Assembly: GCA_017461285.1 (NCBI GenBank) | Contig: JAFTYS010000009.1 | Location: forward strand, 1 to 23,982 | Direction of reading: 5' to 3' | DNA from: Bacteroidales bacterium | GTDB taxonomy: Bacteria; Bacteroidota; Bacteroidia; Bacteroidales; UBA932 | DNA length: 23,982 bases | Part shown: positions 7,584-15,889 of the stretch, piece by piece | How the letters are laid out: each line of letters begins with the position of its first letter | How positions within the stretch are numbered: the stretch's first letter is position 1 | The notes under the pieces: model-generated | What the model was told of the DNA's origin: nothing | Database searches by the model: none | What the model saw: the letters and a program-made list of their open reading frames with translations, nothing else | Position numbers and translations under genes: made by a program

Positions 7584-7603
7584 ATACAAAATCTGGGAAA
7601 GCA

Positions 7604-9604
7604 TTACAGATAATCTTCGAAATACATGGATATCTTGTCGTGCAGATGTACCCTGTCCTTGCCCATGACATTGTGCTCTGCGCACGGATAAGGGAAGTAG
7701 TCCACCTGGACATTGTTCTTGATGCATTCGCGGATGAAGCTCAGGCTGTGCTCCCAAACGACCACGGGATCCACAGCACCCTGACAGATCAGGAGCTTGC
7801 CTTTGAGATCCTTCGCCTTATTGATCAGGCTTGTCTTCGCGTAGCCTTCAGGATTACGTTCCGGGTGGTCCATGTATCTTTCTCCGTACATCACCTCATA
7901 CCATTTCCAGTCGATCACCGGACCTCCTGCGACTCCTACCTTGAACACGTCAGGATAGTTGGTTATCAGCGATATTGTCATGAATCCGCCGTAGCTCCAT
8001 CCGTGCACTCCGATGCGGTCCTTGTCTACGTAAGGAAGTTCCATAAGCATCTTCACGCCTTCCATCTGGTCGGCCATCTCAGCCTGTCCGCACTGTCCGT
8101 GGATGGCCTGCTCGAAGGCCAGGCCGCGGTTCTGCGTACCTCTGTTGTCCTGGACATATACGAGGTAGCCGCGCTGGGCCATGTACATCTCCCACCTGCG
8201 CAGAAGTCCCATATATGTGTTCTGGACCATCTGTGAGTGAGGGCCTCCGTATACATAGACGATAACGGGATACTTCTTCGACGGGTCGAAGTCCTTCGGC
8301 TTTATGAGACGGTAATAATTGTTATAAAGGCCGTCAGCGCTCTTCACTGTTCCTAGGGATATTTCGGTGTAGGCATAGTCCATTGTCGGGTCTTCTGCAG
8401 TATGAAGATTCCTGACCGTCTTTCCGTCTGCTGTGCAGAGGTCGGTTACGCGGGGGACAGACAGGCTGCTCCATGTGTCTGTGAAATGCCTGCAGTCAGG
8501 ACTCATCGCGATGGTGTGCCAGCCCGGTTCGGTAGTCAGCCTCTGCGGCTTTCCGAAAACGGCTTTCTGAACGCCTTTCTTCAGACCCTTGATCTCGATC
8601 CTGAACAGATGGTTCTCTATCGGAGAAACTTCTGCCGATGTGTAGTATACGTATCTGCCGTCGTTTGCCATATATTCGACGTCGGCGTCAACGGATGTGA
8701 GCCTGCGTATGTTTCCGTCATTGTCGCAGAGATAAAGGTTCCTGTATCCGTCGCGGTTTGCCGTGCGGTAGAGGAAGAATCCGCTGTCCTTGATGAAGTA
8801 AAGAGGATCCATAGGCTCGACGTACTTCCCGTTGTCTTCAGTCAGGATAGTGCCGAGAAGATTCCCGTCTGCCGGGTCATATGAATTGAGCTTCATATGT
8901 TTCTGGCTCCTGTCCAGAACCTGGATGTATATCCTGGATGCGTCGGGAGCCCATGTGATGTTGGTCAGATATGTGTCATATCCGAAATCTCCGCCTTCTA
9001 TCCTTGCGGTCTTTCCGCTGGCAATGTCATAGATCCAGAGCTGGACATTCTCGGAATCCATTCCGGCCATAGGGTATTTTATCTCCTTGAGGCTTCCTGT
9101 GCGGGTCGTGATGTCCAGAAGAGGGAAGGATGTGACCTTGGACTCATCCTTACGGTAGAACGCCACCTTCGTGCCGTCCGGCGACATGAATACGCCGTCC
9201 TCGATTCCGAACTCGTTGCGGCTTACGAACTGGCCGTATGTTATGTCAGGGTTCTCGCTTTCGGCGATCAGGGTCTCGTTGCCGTCCTTGTCGCGAAGCC
9301 AAAGGCTCTGACCTTTGACGTATGCTGCCGTTTCCGACGTTCCGGCAGGCGTATATTCCTGCTCCGCTCCTGTCTTAAGGTCATGCACCTGCCATTTCCC
9401 GTCCTTATGTACGAGAAGGGAACCGTTGCTGTCCCATGTGCAGTAGAGGCTGGCAGGGGAAAGGTCTCTGGACAATATGGTCTCTTCCATGGTCAGGATC
9501 CTGCCGTCCTGCGGATTAGCGGGTCTTGTGCTGAATACTCCTGTCTGTGCAGACAAAGTCAATCCCAGGCACAGCAGGCCCAGGATCATAAAGTTCTTCT
9601 TCAT
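7604..9604 (-). CDS. Dipeptidyl peptidase IV (S9B serine peptidase)
   Basis: This exported peptidase releases X-Pro dipeptides from peptide N-termini, as does Porphyromonas gingivalis DPPIV, which it resembles along its length. The N-terminal signal peptide (MKKNFMILGLLCLGLTLSAQ) probably ends near residue 20. The beta-propeller domain (about 60-400) includes NEFGIEDGVF (130-139). The alpha/beta hydrolase domain carries S537 (GWSYGG), D612 (GAVDPVV) and H644 (AEHNVM). The spacings of 75 and 32 residues match the P. gingivalis triad S593-D668-H700. The protein is 666 residues, roughly 55 shorter than that homologue, with the difference N-terminal to the serine. It lies 10 bp after the small membrane protein gene and is likely periplasmic, with a role in peptide use. 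Confidence 0.95.
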   Translation of the reverse strand: MKKNFMILGLLCLGLTLSAQTGVFSTRPANPQDGRILTMEETILSRDLSPASLYCTWDSNGSLLVHKDGKWQVHDLKTGAEQEYTPAGTSETAAYVKGQSLWLRDKDGNETLIAESENPDITYGQFVSRNEFGIEDGVFMSPDGTKVAFYRKDESKVTSFPLLDITTRTGSLKEIKYPMAGMDSENVQLWIYDIASGKTARIEGGDFGYDTYLTNITWAPDASRIYIQVLDRSQKHMKLNSYDPADGNLLGTILTEDNGKYVEPMDPLYFIKDSGFFLYRTANRDGYRNLYLCDNDGNIRRLTSVDADVEYMANDGRYVYYTSAEVSPIENHLFRIEIKGLKKGVQKAVFGKPQRLTTEPGWHTIAMSPDCRHFTDTWSSLSVPRVTDLCTADGKTVRNLHTAEDPTMDYAYTEISLGTVKSADGLYNNYYRLIKPKDFDPSKKYPVIVYVYGGPHSQMVQNTYMGLLRRWEMYMAQRGYLVYVQDNRGTQNRGLAFEQAIHGQCGQAEMADQMEGVKMLMELPYVDKDRIGVHGWSYGGFMTISLITNYPDVFKVGVAGGPVIDWKWYEVMYGERYMDHPERNPEGYAKTSLINKAKDLKGKLLICQGAVDPVVVWEHSLSFIRECIKNNVQVDYFPYPCAEHNVMGKDRVHLHDKISMYFEDYL

Positions 9605-9614
9605 AAGCTGATAG

Positions 9615-9998
9615 TTAAATGTCTCTTACAGAAACGATTCTGTCTACGATATATCTCTGCTTTCCTCTCCATGGCAATGTGCCGAGATACTCCTTGTAGT
9701 GGAGCTCGACCATCTTTCCTCCGCATCTCATCAGCGAGTCTGCCACAGCTTCGTCAGTAATCGAGAAATCAAACTCATATGACTGGATGGCTCCGGCATT
9801 GGCTCCCTTGCCTTTTCCGAAACCGGCCTGGATTGCACGGCCTTCATATGTCTTGAATACATAACCTTTGTACACTACAAAGTTCAGTTCGCCGGCCTTC
9901 ACTCCTTCGCCGAACACGAAATAGAACTTGAAGAAAATGAATCCGGCCAGCACAAGTGCCAGGATTCCTGCGGTAATGCCTATGATCTTTCCTTTCAT
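9615..9998 (-). CDS. Small single-pass membrane protein, function unknown
   Basis: The 127-residue protein has one N-terminal membrane segment (about 5-29, IIGITAGILALVLAGFIFFKFYF) and a basic, glycine-rich soluble part with GELNFVVYKGYVFKTYEG (about 36-53). No catalytic motif is visible. From memory, homologues in other Bacteroidetes stand beside gpsA and are sometimes labelled 6-phosphogluconate dehydrogenase. At this length, with no Rossmann motif, that label cannot be right and probably spread by mistake. It lies 3 bp after gpsA and 10 bp before the dipeptidyl peptidase gene, so it is almost surely cotranscribed with them. The C-terminal part would lie in the periplasm if the helix is an uncleaved anchor. 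Confidence 0.85.
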   Translation of the reverse strand: MKGKIIGITAGILALVLAGFIFFKFYFVFGEGVKAGELNFVVYKGYVFKTYEGRAIQAGFGKGKGANAGAIQSYEFDFSITDEAVADSLMRCGGKMVELHYKEYLGTLPWRGKQRYIVDRIVSVRDI

Positions 9999-10001
9999 GG
10001 T

Positions 10002-11006
10002 TTATAATTGTGTTGTAAGTTCCTTCATTCTTCTTCTTGGGTTTGCCCTCCTGTAGAGCACATCGTATACCATATCTGCAATCGGCATGCTTACATTGTA
10101 CCTTTCATTGATGTGCTTGATGCATTCTGCGGCGAAATAGCCTTCCGCAATCATTGTCATCTCGTTCAGTGCGCTCTTGACTGTGTTTCCATGGCCTATA
10201 AGCTGTCCAAGACGTCTGTTGCGGCTGAATGTAGAGTATGATGTCACGAGAAGGTCTCCGAGGTATGCAGACTGCATGGTGTTGCGCTCGAACGGATAGC
10301 TTTCGTTGATGAATCTTGTCATCTCCTGCGCTCCTGCGGCAGTCAGAACTGCCCTGAAGTTGTCTCCGTATCCAAGTCCTGCTGCCAGTCCTCCTGCCAA
10401 TGCGTAGATGTTCTTGAGGATGCCTGCGTATTCGATGCCGTAGATATCCTGCGAGTACCTTATCTGCAGGTTCGGGGTCGCGAATTTCGATCCTATGACC
10501 TTTCCGTTCTCTTCATCTGTTGCGGCCACGGTGAGGTATGAAAGCCTGTCTCTAGATACTTCCTCTGCATGTGACGGGCCGGAAATAAGACCGAGATGGT
10601 CGTAAGAGAGGCCGTATGTGTCGCGGAAGAATTCGGTGATGGTCTTGTAGTCGTCAGGAATTATTCCTTTTGTTGCCGAAAGTATGAACTTCCCGTCCAG
10701 AGGCTCGGTCAGATCCTTCATGAAATCCTTGAGGTATGCAGAAGGGGCTGCTATTATGATTATGTCTGAATTTCTTACGACCTCGTTTATGTCTGCAGTA
10801 GCGTTGATGAGTTCCTTGTCGAACTCCACATCGTTCAGATACTTGGCGTTTCTGCCTTCCGTCTTTATGGATTCCAGAACCTCGGGGTTGCGGATATGCC
10901 ACCAGATGGACTGTCTGTTCTCCTGCAGCGTATGCGCAAGAGCTGTTGCCCAGCTGCCGTATCCTATCATGCCGCATGTGGCATCGTTCTTTATCTTGTA
11001 GCTCAT
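10002..11006 (-). CDS. gpsA: Glycerol-3-phosphate dehydrogenase [NAD(P)+]
   Basis: GpsA reduces dihydroxyacetone phosphate to sn-glycerol 3-phosphate, the backbone for phospholipid synthesis, in the cytosol. The 334-residue protein has the N-terminal Rossmann loop GYGSWATALA (15-24), the family segments SATKGI (110-115) and SGPSHAEEV (142-150), and the C-terminal helical domain with the catalytic lysine K198 in GIEYAGILKNIYAL. NFRAVLT and MTMIAEG are also typical. It is the first gene of a tight minus-strand run and is driven by the promoter at 11023. The start at 11006 gives the usual short leader before the first beta strand. Confidence 0.96.
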   Translation of the reverse strand: MSYKIKNDATCGMIGYGSWATALAHTLQENRQSIWWHIRNPEVLESIKTEGRNAKYLNDVEFDKELINATADINEVVRNSDIIIIAAPSAYLKDFMKDLTEPLDGKFILSATKGIIPDDYKTITEFFRDTYGLSYDHLGLISGPSHAEEVSRDRLSYLTVAATDEENGKVIGSKFATPNLQIRYSQDIYGIEYAGILKNIYALAGGLAAGLGYGDNFRAVLTAAGAQEMTRFINESYPFERNTMQSAYLGDLLVTSYSTFSRNRRLGQLIGHGNTVKSALNEMTMIAEGYFAAECIKHINERYNVSMPIADMVYDVLYRRANPRRRMKELTTQL

Positions 11007-11022
11007 TACTGTATCTTTTTTA

Positions 11023-11030
11023 CAAAGATA
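11023..11030 (-). promoter_or_regulatory. Bacteroidetes -7 box of the gpsA promoter
   Basis: On the minus strand TATCTTTG matches TAnnTTTG exactly and lies 16 bp before the gpsA ATG, so the transcript would have a very short leader. The -33 position is poor (CTG rather than TTG). The 105-bp gap is shared with divergent ndk, for which no equally good box was found. Confidence 0.5.
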
Positions 11031-11111
11031 GCATTTATATTTTTATTACAGGGAATAATTTATTATCTTGCAGATTGTTTGGACGTAATTAATCAATTCA
11101 CTATAACTGAT

Positions 11112-11573
11112 ATGGAAAGAACACTGGTTATTCTTAAGCCCGGATGTCTTCAGAGAGGACTTGTGGGTGAGGTTATCTCGCGATTCGAGAAAAGAGGACT
11201 TAAACTTGTAGCCATGAAGATGGTGCAGCTCGATGAAGAGATTCTGAAGGTACATTATGCACATCTGCTCGACAAGCCTTTCTTCCCTTGGCTTCGTGAC
11301 GGAATGATGGCCGCTCCGGTCATCCTCTGCTGCTGGGAAGGATACAGCGCAGTCCAGGTTGTACGTGACATGGCAGGTGCTACAAGAGCGAGCAAGGCTG
11401 TCCCAGGAACGATCCGCGGCGACTACAGCCTCAGCGCACAGGAGAATGTGGTACATACTTCCGACTCTCCTGAAAATGCAGAGATCGAACTCAAGAGGTT
11501 CTTCAAGGATGAGGACTACTGCGACTACAAGTCACCGCTCGATCCTTTCAAGTATGCTCCTGACGAAATGTAG
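11112..11573 (+). CDS. ndk: Nucleoside diphosphate kinase
   Basis: Ndk transfers the terminal phosphate from ATP to other nucleoside diphosphates through a phosphohistidine. The 153-residue protein contains the usual MERTLVILKP start, FEKRGLKLVAMKM, PGTIRGDYS and the active-site histidine H115 in NVVHTSDSPENA. The KPGCLQRG loop replaces the common KPDAVQRG; other Bacteroidetes also vary here (from memory KPCTVQRG). A C-terminal extension of about ten residues (DYKSPLDPFKYAPDEM) goes beyond the 140-residue core. The frame stays open far upstream to 10896, but homology begins exactly at the ATG at 11112, so the upstream part is not coding. It is monocistronic: gpsA diverges upstream and a strong terminator follows. 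Confidence 0.96.
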   Translation: MERTLVILKPGCLQRGLVGEVISRFEKRGLKLVAMKMVQLDEEILKVHYAHLLDKPFFPWLRDGMMAAPVILCCWEGYSAVQVVRDMAGATRASKAVPGTIRGDYSLSAQENVVHTSDSPENAEIELKRFFKDEDYCDYKSPLDPFKYAPDEM

Positions 11574-11591
11574 TTCAAGACTTTCATCAAA

Positions 11592-11627
11592 CAAAAAATC
11601 CAAGGCCGTTAAGCCTTGGATTTTTTG
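11592..11627. terminator. Bidirectional intrinsic terminator (ndk / ATPase operon)
   Basis: A perfect 15-bp stem, caaaaaatccaaggc (11592-11606) with gccttggattttttg (11613-11627), surrounds a 6-nt loop. The stem's outer part gives a run of six T on either strand, so it can end ndk on the plus strand and the ATPase operon (last gene ends at 11647) on the minus strand. Confidence 0.92.
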
Positions 11628-11646
11628 TTGTCTCTGATGACGGACC

Positions 11647-12096
<450 letters not shown>

Positions 12097-12100
12097 TTAT

Positions 12101-13954
12101 TTATTCCTTGTTTGTTGTGAGCGGATTATAGGCCGCACCCTTTCCTTCGTATCCTGCGTTCTTGAAGTATTCCATGAATGTAAGACGCATAGGATGCACG
12201 AATGCTCCAAGACCTGAAAGCAGAAGGTTCATCACATGTCCGATGACAAGTATGAGAACAAACGGAAGCCATGTGACAAGGCTGTCGCTCTTTACGGACA
12301 GGGCAAGGTTATTGAATGCCTGTCCGAGCATTCCGCCTGCAAGTCCGAGTGCGAAGAGACGGAGGTAGCTGAGCACGTCACCCAGAATGCCGGTTGCCAT
12401 GTTGTATGTGTCCCAAAGGCCTGCTCCAATGTTGATGAGCGGGTTTCTGCCTGGAGTGTTGAATACATAGATTGCAAGCGCCGAAATGCCTCCTACTGCA
12501 ATTACTGCCCATTTCATTGCCTCTGGTGAAAGGATCTTTCCTACACCCAGAAGGGCCAGAATGACTCCTCCTACTATCAGCAGAAGCCATCCCCATGTGG
12601 CGATGTTCTCCTTTATGCCGAAACGTTTGGTATAGCAGAATGCCTTGACTGTCATCGCCAGGCAGATGTGGAAGATACCGATTCCCATCGCAAGGAGCAT
12701 CTGGATGTTCAGGACACCGATTCCCGGTATCTCGACGTCTCCTACAATCATGCAGCTTTTCAGCCATTCAGGAACCCATGCCGCATCATATAGGCTGACT
12801 CCGAAGAATGTGCCCAGTATGGTGCCCACAACGATTGTTCCTGCTCCGAGAAGGGCGATGATGTTGCCGAGACCATCGAACATTCCGATCTTGATCCATC
12901 CCTTGTTGAGCATGATACCCATCAGAAGAAGGATTATTCCATATCCTGCATCTCCCATGCACATGGCAAAGAAAAGCAGGTAGAACGGAGCTACGACAGG
13001 TGTAGGGTCGAATTCCGTATATACAGGCATTCCGTACATCTCGGTGAAGACCTCGAACTGGCGTGTGAACCAGTTGTTCTTCAGCTTGATAGGAGGATTG
13101 TCCTCCTGTACGGCTTCCTCCTTTATATAAAGGACGCCCATCTTGTCGAATGCTTCAGTCAATGCCTCGTCGTTTTCGACAGGAGCAAATCCTGTGAATA
13201 CTGTGAGCATGTCTTCGGCGGCTCCTGCCGCAGCGTTGTCTGCCATGTATCTGTCGAAATCTGCAAGACAGCTGTTGCGCGCCTCCTTGATTGCAGGGAT
13301 ATAATCTTTTGCATTTAGAAGGCCGGCCTTGCAGCCGATGATCTCTGCCTTGATGCGGTTTATCTCCGAAACGCATTCGCTGTAGGTTCCTGCCGGAGCG
13401 TTCATTTCCTTTACAGGAAGTGAGTATTCTGCGGAATCAGCAGGGACTACAGTCACGAACCATACCTTCTTGCCATCGTTGTCAACGACCTGGAGAGGGT
13501 AAGTCTCTCCCCAAGACTGGTCGAACTTCTTTGAGTCTACGCAATAGTAGCGGATCGTATATCCGAGGTCCTTGAGCCCTTCAAGAGCATTTCTGTCGTA
13601 TTCTCCCCAAGGACGTCTTACTTCCAGCTGCTTTTCTGCAGCGTTCAGTTCTGCGTTGAGTTCTGCGATGCGTGTCCTGCAATGTTCGACGAAGTCGACA
13701 GGGTCGCCTTCAACATTGACTGTGTCCTTTGCAATCGCCTCGTAATCAGCATCCTTGGTGTAGTCGATGCCCTCAAGGAATTCCAAAGTCTTTCGCGCTC
13801 TGTCTGCCTTGGCGAGCATGTCGGAAGAGTCCTGGTCAACAGGTTTCACAGAACGTGTGATATCCACGACTCCCAGTTCCTGAAGCTGCTCCAGGAAACC
13901 GTCCTTCTCTCCCGTAAGCAGGATGAAGGAATATTTGGTCATCTTAATTATCAT
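12101..13954 (-). CDS. ntpI: V/A-type ATPase subunit I (membrane stator)
   Basis: Subunit I is the large stator subunit whose membrane half forms the ion half-channels against the K ring. The 617-residue form has an N-terminal cytosolic region (about 1-315, partly coiled coil near 80-115) and a C-terminal domain with about seven to eight helices. MCMGDAGYG (331-339) and SYLRLFALGLAGG (529-541) are diagnostic; R532 in the latter should be the essential channel arginine. GAFVHPMRLTFMEYF closes the domain. The ATG at 13954 is chosen because AGGAGG lies nine bases upstream and family members begin M-x-x-K-M-K/T. It overlaps the end of subunit D by 11 nt. A longer frame from 13987 and a shorter one from 13942 have no such signal. 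Confidence 0.93.
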   Translation of the reverse strand: MIIKMTKYSFILLTGEKDGFLEQLQELGVVDITRSVKPVDQDSSDMLAKADRARKTLEFLEGIDYTKDADYEAIAKDTVNVEGDPVDFVEHCRTRIAELNAELNAAEKQLEVRRPWGEYDRNALEGLKDLGYTIRYYCVDSKKFDQSWGETYPLQVVDNDGKKVWFVTVVPADSAEYSLPVKEMNAPAGTYSECVSEINRIKAEIIGCKAGLLNAKDYIPAIKEARNSCLADFDRYMADNAAAGAAEDMLTVFTGFAPVENDEALTEAFDKMGVLYIKEEAVQEDNPPIKLKNNWFTRQFEVFTEMYGMPVYTEFDPTPVVAPFYLLFFAMCMGDAGYGIILLLMGIMLNKGWIKIGMFDGLGNIIALLGAGTIVVGTILGTFFGVSLYDAAWVPEWLKSCMIVGDVEIPGIGVLNIQMLLAMGIGIFHICLAMTVKAFCYTKRFGIKENIATWGWLLLIVGGVILALLGVGKILSPEAMKWAVIAVGGISALAIYVFNTPGRNPLINIGAGLWDTYNMATGILGDVLSYLRLFALGLAGGMLGQAFNNLALSVKSDSLVTWLPFVLILVIGHVMNLLLSGLGAFVHPMRLTFMEYFKNAGYEGKGAAYNPLTTNKE

Positions 13955-14564
13955 TGCTGCGTTCCTCCTCTTCTTCTTCAAGAGCATGTCTGCTCTTCAC
14001 GATCTTTGAGGCTGCCTTGGAGAGATTCTCCTCGTCCTCCATATATCGTTTGATCTTTCTGATTGCCTCCTGATATCCGGGAATCTGAACCTTCTCGTAC
14101 AGGTTCACCTTCTGAGTGGTCTTCTTCCTCTGGAAATCCAGAATACGGGCTTTTTCTCTGTACACTTCAGATTCGATTCCAAGCCTGGAGAGTTCCTTGA
14201 GTATTGCTACTCCGTCCGCATACCATGCAGGGCAGTTGAATGCGTTGAACTCGTTGATCTGATAGGTTATATCTCCTAGAGCCGGTGTCTTTACTCCTGC
14301 GACTTTGACAGTATAGTATTCGACATTGACTATAGTGATAAGGTTTGGCTGGAATTCGTTCCAAAGCGCTGCGAGATAGTCGTATTTCTTCAGGGCGGCA
14401 TCAAGATCCTCAATAAGCTTCTCCGAATGGTCCTTGGCCTTCTTCACCTCAAGGCGCAGCGCCGACTCCTTGTTCTTCAGGGTAGGGAGGGCATTCCTGC
14501 GCATCTTGAGCTGTTTGTTCAAGTTGTTCAGAGATGTCTTATTATATTGGAATTTTATTGCCAT
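13944..14564 (-). CDS. ntpD: V/A-type ATPase subunit D (central stalk)
   Basis: Subunit D is the rotor shaft inside the A3B3 head. The 206-residue protein begins with the conserved basic helix (FQYNKTSLNNLNKQLKMRR, about 5-23), followed by long antiparallel coiled-coil helices at about 10-75 and 120-190. The tail is very acidic and then polar (EEEEEERSNDN). It lies 2 bp after subunit B and overlaps subunit I by 11 nt, which indicates coupled expression. Identity is supported by gene order and by the N-terminal signature; the middle part (about 80-115, NVEYYTVKVAGVKTPALG) forms the usual globular head. Confidence 0.93.
   Translation of the reverse strand: MAIKFQYNKTSLNNLNKQLKMRRNALPTLKNKESALRLEVKKAKDHSEKLIEDLDAALKKYDYLAALWNEFQPNLITIVNVEYYTVKVAGVKTPALGDITYQINEFNAFNCPAWYADGVAILKELSRLGIESEVYREKARILDFQRKKTTQKVNLYEKVQIPGYQEAIRKIKRYMEDEENLSKAASKIVKSRHALEEEEEERSNDN
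13964..13969 (-). promoter_or_regulatory. Strong ribosome binding site that fixes the subunit I start
   Basis: AGGAGG on the minus strand, nine bases before the ATG at 13954, is a full Shine-Dalgarno match inside the 3' end of the subunit D gene. Most genes in this window lack one, so it decides the start and suggests that subunit I has its own translation initiation despite the 11-nt overlap with D. Confidence 0.75.
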
Positions 14565-14566
14565 AA

Positions 14567-15889
14567 TCAGTTACCTTTCCAGTAAGTGTCGATAAGTTCC
14601 TGCTTGATACCTGTCTCCGCCTTCGAGAAATATGTGCCGAAGAGCTCCCATGCCGTGTCAAGCATCTCGTCGATCTTCAGGTTCACGTCGATTGCAAGAA
14701 GCCTTGTGGCGTATGCCTTTGCGTAGTCGAGGCATCTCTCGTCATAGTCGCTGAGGTCGAATCCGTTCTCAAGCTTTGTCTTGGCGTTCTGTGCGTCAGC
14801 ATAGAGACGTACGGATGCATTCATCACCTGACCGTGGTCCTTGCGGGTCTTCTTGCCCTGCACGAGCTGCTTAAGACGTGAGAGCGAGCGGAACGGGTCG
14901 ATGATGACCTTGCCTGAATCCGGGTCTGTACGAAGGAAGAGCTGTCCCTCTGTGATGTATCCGGTGTTGTCCGGAATCGCATGGGTGATGTCTCCGTCGT
15001 TGAGGGTGGTCACCGCAATGATGGTGATCGAACCTCCGTCAGGAAGCTGTACGGCCTTCTCGTAAATCTTTGCGAGGTCAGAGTAGAGCGAACCTGGCAT
15101 AGAGTCCTTTGAAGGAATCTGGTCCATACGGTTTGACACGATAGAGAGGGCGTCGGCGTAGAGGGTCATGTCGGTGAGGAGCACGAGAACCTTCTCGTTC
15201 TTCTCGACTGCGAAATACTCTGCCGCTGTCAGCGCCATGTCAGGAATGAGCAGACGCTCTACAGGAGGCTGCTCGGTAGTGTTCACGAATGAGATGATCT
15301 TGTCAAGTGCGCCGGCTGCCTCGAACTCATGCTTGAAGTAGAGGTAGTCGTCGTTTGAAAGACCCATACCTCCGAGGATGATCTTGTCCACGTCGGCACG
15401 GAGGGCCACCTGTGCCATCACATTGTTGTATGGCTGGTCAGGGTCGGCGAAGAACGGAATCTTCTGGCCTGACACGAGGGTGTTGTTCAGGTCGATGCCT
15501 GCGATACCTGTAGGGATCAGCTGTGAAGGCTGTCTTCTCTTATATGGGTTTACTGACGGACCTCCGATCTCGACTGTCTTTCCTTCAACTGCAGGACCGC
15601 CGTCGATAGGCTCTCCGTATGCGTTGAAGAAACGTCCTGCGAGGTCATCGCTTACGTTGAGGGTAGGGGCTCCGCCGAGGAAAACCACTTCCGCGTCTGT
15701 AGGGATGCCCTCCGTACCGGAGAATATCTGGAGTGTCACGAGGTCTCCCTTTGTCTTAACCACCTGAGCAAGGCGGCCGTCTACGAGCGCCAGCTCGTCG
15801 TTTGATACACCTGTCGCCTTGAGCGAAACGGTAGCCTTTGTGATGGCCTCCAGCTGGGTGTATATTTTCTGAAATGCCTTATTTGCCAT
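14567..15889 (-). CDS. ntpB: V/A-type ATPase subunit B (non-catalytic)
   Basis: Subunit B alternates with A in the head of the ATPase. The 440-residue protein has the ATP synthase alpha/beta fold but no Walker A lysine motif, as expected for B. Typical segments are IPTGIAGIDLNNTLVSGQKIP (about 125-145), NDDYLYFKHEFEAAGALD, MTLYADALSIVSN and the PGSLYSDLAKIYE loop. Length is slightly below the usual 455-470. The start codon at 15889 lies inside the end of the A gene (11-nt overlap), so translation of A and B is probably coupled to give equal amounts. Confidence 0.97.
   Translation of the reverse strand: MANKAFQKIYTQLEAITKATVSLKATGVSNDELALVDGRLAQVVKTKGDLVTLQIFSGTEGIPTDAEVVFLGGAPTLNVSDDLAGRFFNAYGEPIDGGPAVEGKTVEIGGPSVNPYKRRQPSQLIPTGIAGIDLNNTLVSGQKIPFFADPDQPYNNVMAQVALRADVDKIILGGMGLSNDDYLYFKHEFEAAGALDKIISFVNTTEQPPVERLLIPDMALTAAEYFAVEKNEKVLVLLTDMTLYADALSIVSNRMDQIPSKDSMPGSLYSDLAKIYEKAVQLPDGGSITIIAVTTLNDGDITHAIPDNTGYITEGQLFLRTDPDSGKVIIDPFRSLSRLKQLVQGKKTRKDHGQVMNASVRLYADAQNAKTKLENGFDLSDYDERCLDYAKAYATRLLAIDVNLKIDEMLDTAWELFGTYFSKAETGIKQELIDTYWKGN

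Noticed and set aside
8897..9760. A 287-codon plus-strand frame opposite the dipeptidyl peptidase gene
   Set aside because: It is antisense to a clear S9B peptidase and a small membrane protein; cysteine-rich translation without recognisable domains marks it as a shadow.
10896..11111. An in-frame 72-codon upstream extension of ndk
   Set aside because: It overlaps divergent gpsA and its promoter, and family homology starts exactly at the ATG at 11112.
13955..13987. A longer start for subunit I at 13987
   Set aside because: It would add MLLKKKRRNAA, which is absent from the family, and deepen the overlap with subunit D; the ATG at 13954 has AGGAGG at proper spacing.
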